12,565 nucleotides of DNA from Chloroflexota bacterium (GTDB lineage Bacteria > Chloroflexota > Dehalococcoidia > E44-bin15), in NCBI GenBank assembly GCA_015222405.1, contig JADFVG010000139.1:1-12565 (forward strand), read 5' to 3'. Below the pieces are notes generated by a model, which made no database searches, was not told the origin of the DNA, and worked only from the letters and a program-made list of their open reading frames with translations. The translations under genes were made by a program, and so were the position numbers. Every line of letters starts with the position of its first letter. Position 1 is the first letter of the stretch. Shown here piece by piece: positions 11,757-12,565 of the stretch.

Positions 11757-12379
11757 CAGATTGCCCTCTCGCCCATCTTTCGCTCTGTGCCGGCGAGGAG
11801 CCTTTGAATATTGCCCCGATGGCGAAAGATGACGATGGGCACAGCCACTAGTCCATAGACCAGGTAGGCAAAGGGCTCCTCATCCAAGGCGACGAGGGGA
11901 ATGAGGGCGATCACTATGGTAAGGCTCGCCGCTATAGAGCCCAGGGAAACATAACGGAACAGGGCCACCACGATGATGAATGCGGCTAAGCTATAGAGGG
12001 CTACGGGCCAGGTCATCACAAGTATAGCGCCAAAGCCGGTGTTTATCCCCCGTCCCCCTCTGAATCCGATATAGATCGGCCAGCAGTGTCCGACAACGGC
12101 GGCTGCCCCACCAGCAAGCTGGCCCCATTCGGCAGCGGGAGAAGTAAGGAGGAAGCCGGCGAGGGCAGCGGCTCCCGCTCCCTTGGCAATGTCAGTAGCG
12201 AAGACAATGGCCCCTGCTTGGGCACCAACGATGCGCAGCACATTGGTCCCCCCCATGCTGCCACTGCCATATTGCCTGACATCGATGCCCCGCGATACTT
12301 TGCCTATGATAACGCCGAAAGGGATGGCGCCAATAAGGTAGCACAGAATGATGACACCGATATACTCCAGGGCAGTCAC
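11756..12379 (-). CDS. plsY: Acyl-phosphate:glycerol-3-phosphate acyltransferase
   Basis: PlsY is an integral membrane enzyme that transfers an acyl group from acyl phosphate to sn-glycerol-3-phosphate, making lysophosphatidate. The 207-aa protein is almost all membrane helix. The three family motifs are present in order: GAIPFGVIIGK then GSGSMGGTN (17-27, 38-46), GHCWPIYIGFRGGRGINT (97-114) and RHRGNIQRLLAGTE (186-199). Two positions differ from the usual form: Ser41 for Asn in GSGN, and Arg110 for Lys in GGKG. The start is GTG at 12377-12379, which overlaps the der stop as GTGA. GGAG upstream lies within the der coding end. It is the middle gene of der-plsY-gpsA. Acyl phosphate is made by PlsX, which is not in this window. 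Confidence 0.96.
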   Translation of the reverse strand: MTALEYIGVIILCYLIGAIPFGVIIGKVSRGIDVRQYGSGSMGGTNVLRIVGAQAGAIVFATDIAKGAGAAALAGFLLTSPAAEWGQLAGGAAAVVGHCWPIYIGFRGGRGINTGFGAILVMTWPVALYSLAAFIIVVALFRYVSLGSIAASLTIVIALIPLVALDEEPFAYLVYGLVAVPIVIFRHRGNIQRLLAGTERKMGERAI

Positions 12380-12565
12380 TCTTCGCCTCTCCTTTTGTAG
12401 ATCAAGCGCAGGGGTGTGCCGCCAAAGCCAAAGCCCTGGCGCAGCCTGTTCTCCAGGTAGCGCTGGTAGGAGAAGTGCATCAGCTTGACATCGTTGACGA
12501 ACAGGACAAAGGTGGGGGGATTTATCTCCGCCTGGGTGGCGTAGAGTATCTTGAGCCTTTTGCCC
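12376..12565 (-). CDS. der: C-terminal end of ribosome-associated GTPase Der (5' partial)
   Basis: The minus-strand frame enters from the right edge and encodes the last 62 residues before a TGA at 12378-12376. GKRLKILYATQAEINPPTFV followed by LFVNDVKLMHFSYQRYLENR and LRQGFGFGGTPLRL is the KH-like C-terminal domain of Der (EngA), a GTPase with two G domains needed for 50S ribosome assembly. The GTPase domains themselves lie outside the window. Its stop overlaps the plsY GTG start by 4 nt (GTGA), so plsY and gpsA are probably translated from the same message by termination-reinitiation. Confidence 0.95.
   Translation of the reverse strand, partial: GKRLKILYATQAEINPPTFVLFVNDVKLMHFSYQRYLENRLRQGFGFGGTPLRLIYKRRGEE

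Overview
This window looks like chromosomal DNA of a bacterium in the Chloroflexota, most likely class Dehalococcoidia. That placement is an inference from overall protein style, moderately high G+C and the small lipid and heat-shock gene clusters; no rRNA or other decisive marker is present. Most of it is conserved housekeeping sequence. About half of the genes with a visible start use GTG or TTG (bioY, fabH, grpE, prmA, plsY and the 80-aa protein), so starts were chosen by ribosome binding site rather than by longest frame.

Layout. (1) 1-207: the last 68 codons of a membrane-anchored surface protein, followed by a strong intrinsic terminator. (2) 269-489: a gene-free convergent junction with two hairpins and a perfect four-run G-quadruplex motif. 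(3) 490-2920, minus strand: fabH (fatty acid initiation), bioY (biotin uptake) and a UlaG-like metallo-beta-lactamase-fold hydrolase, probably one transcription unit read from a good sigma-70-type promoter at 2950-2978. (4) 2983-6587, plus strand: promoter, perfect CIRCE operator, hrcA, grpE, dnaK, the classical HrcA-controlled chaperone operon. (5) 6630-7771, minus strand: an islet of three small genes (80-aa protein, 168-aa protein, 120-aa HEPN-like protein) with its own promoter, wedged between dnaK and dnaJ. (6) 7938-10781, plus strand: dnaJ with its own TTGCCA-N17-TATAAT promoter, then prmA and rsmE. (7) 10767-12565, minus strand: the 3' end of der, then plsY and gpsA, all overlapping by 1-4 nt.

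How the parts fit. The order hrcA-grpE-dnaK-dnaJ-prmA-rsmE is that of the heptacistronic dnaK operon of Bacillus subtilis. Here it is split in two by the antisense islet, so dnaJ-prmA-rsmE have a separate promoter without CIRCE. FabH, BioY (biotin is the cofactor of acetyl-CoA carboxylase), GpsA (makes sn-glycerol-3-phosphate) and PlsY (acylates it) are all steps toward membrane phospholipid. The fabH and hrcA promoters are divergent with -35 boxes only 4 bp apart, so lipid initiation and the heat-shock operon share one control region.

The least ordinary part is the 6630-7771 islet, whose 168-aa and 120-aa products could be a divergent nucleotidyltransferase/HEPN-type pair. That reading is speculative. 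I saw no mobile element, CRISPR array, tRNA or rRNA.
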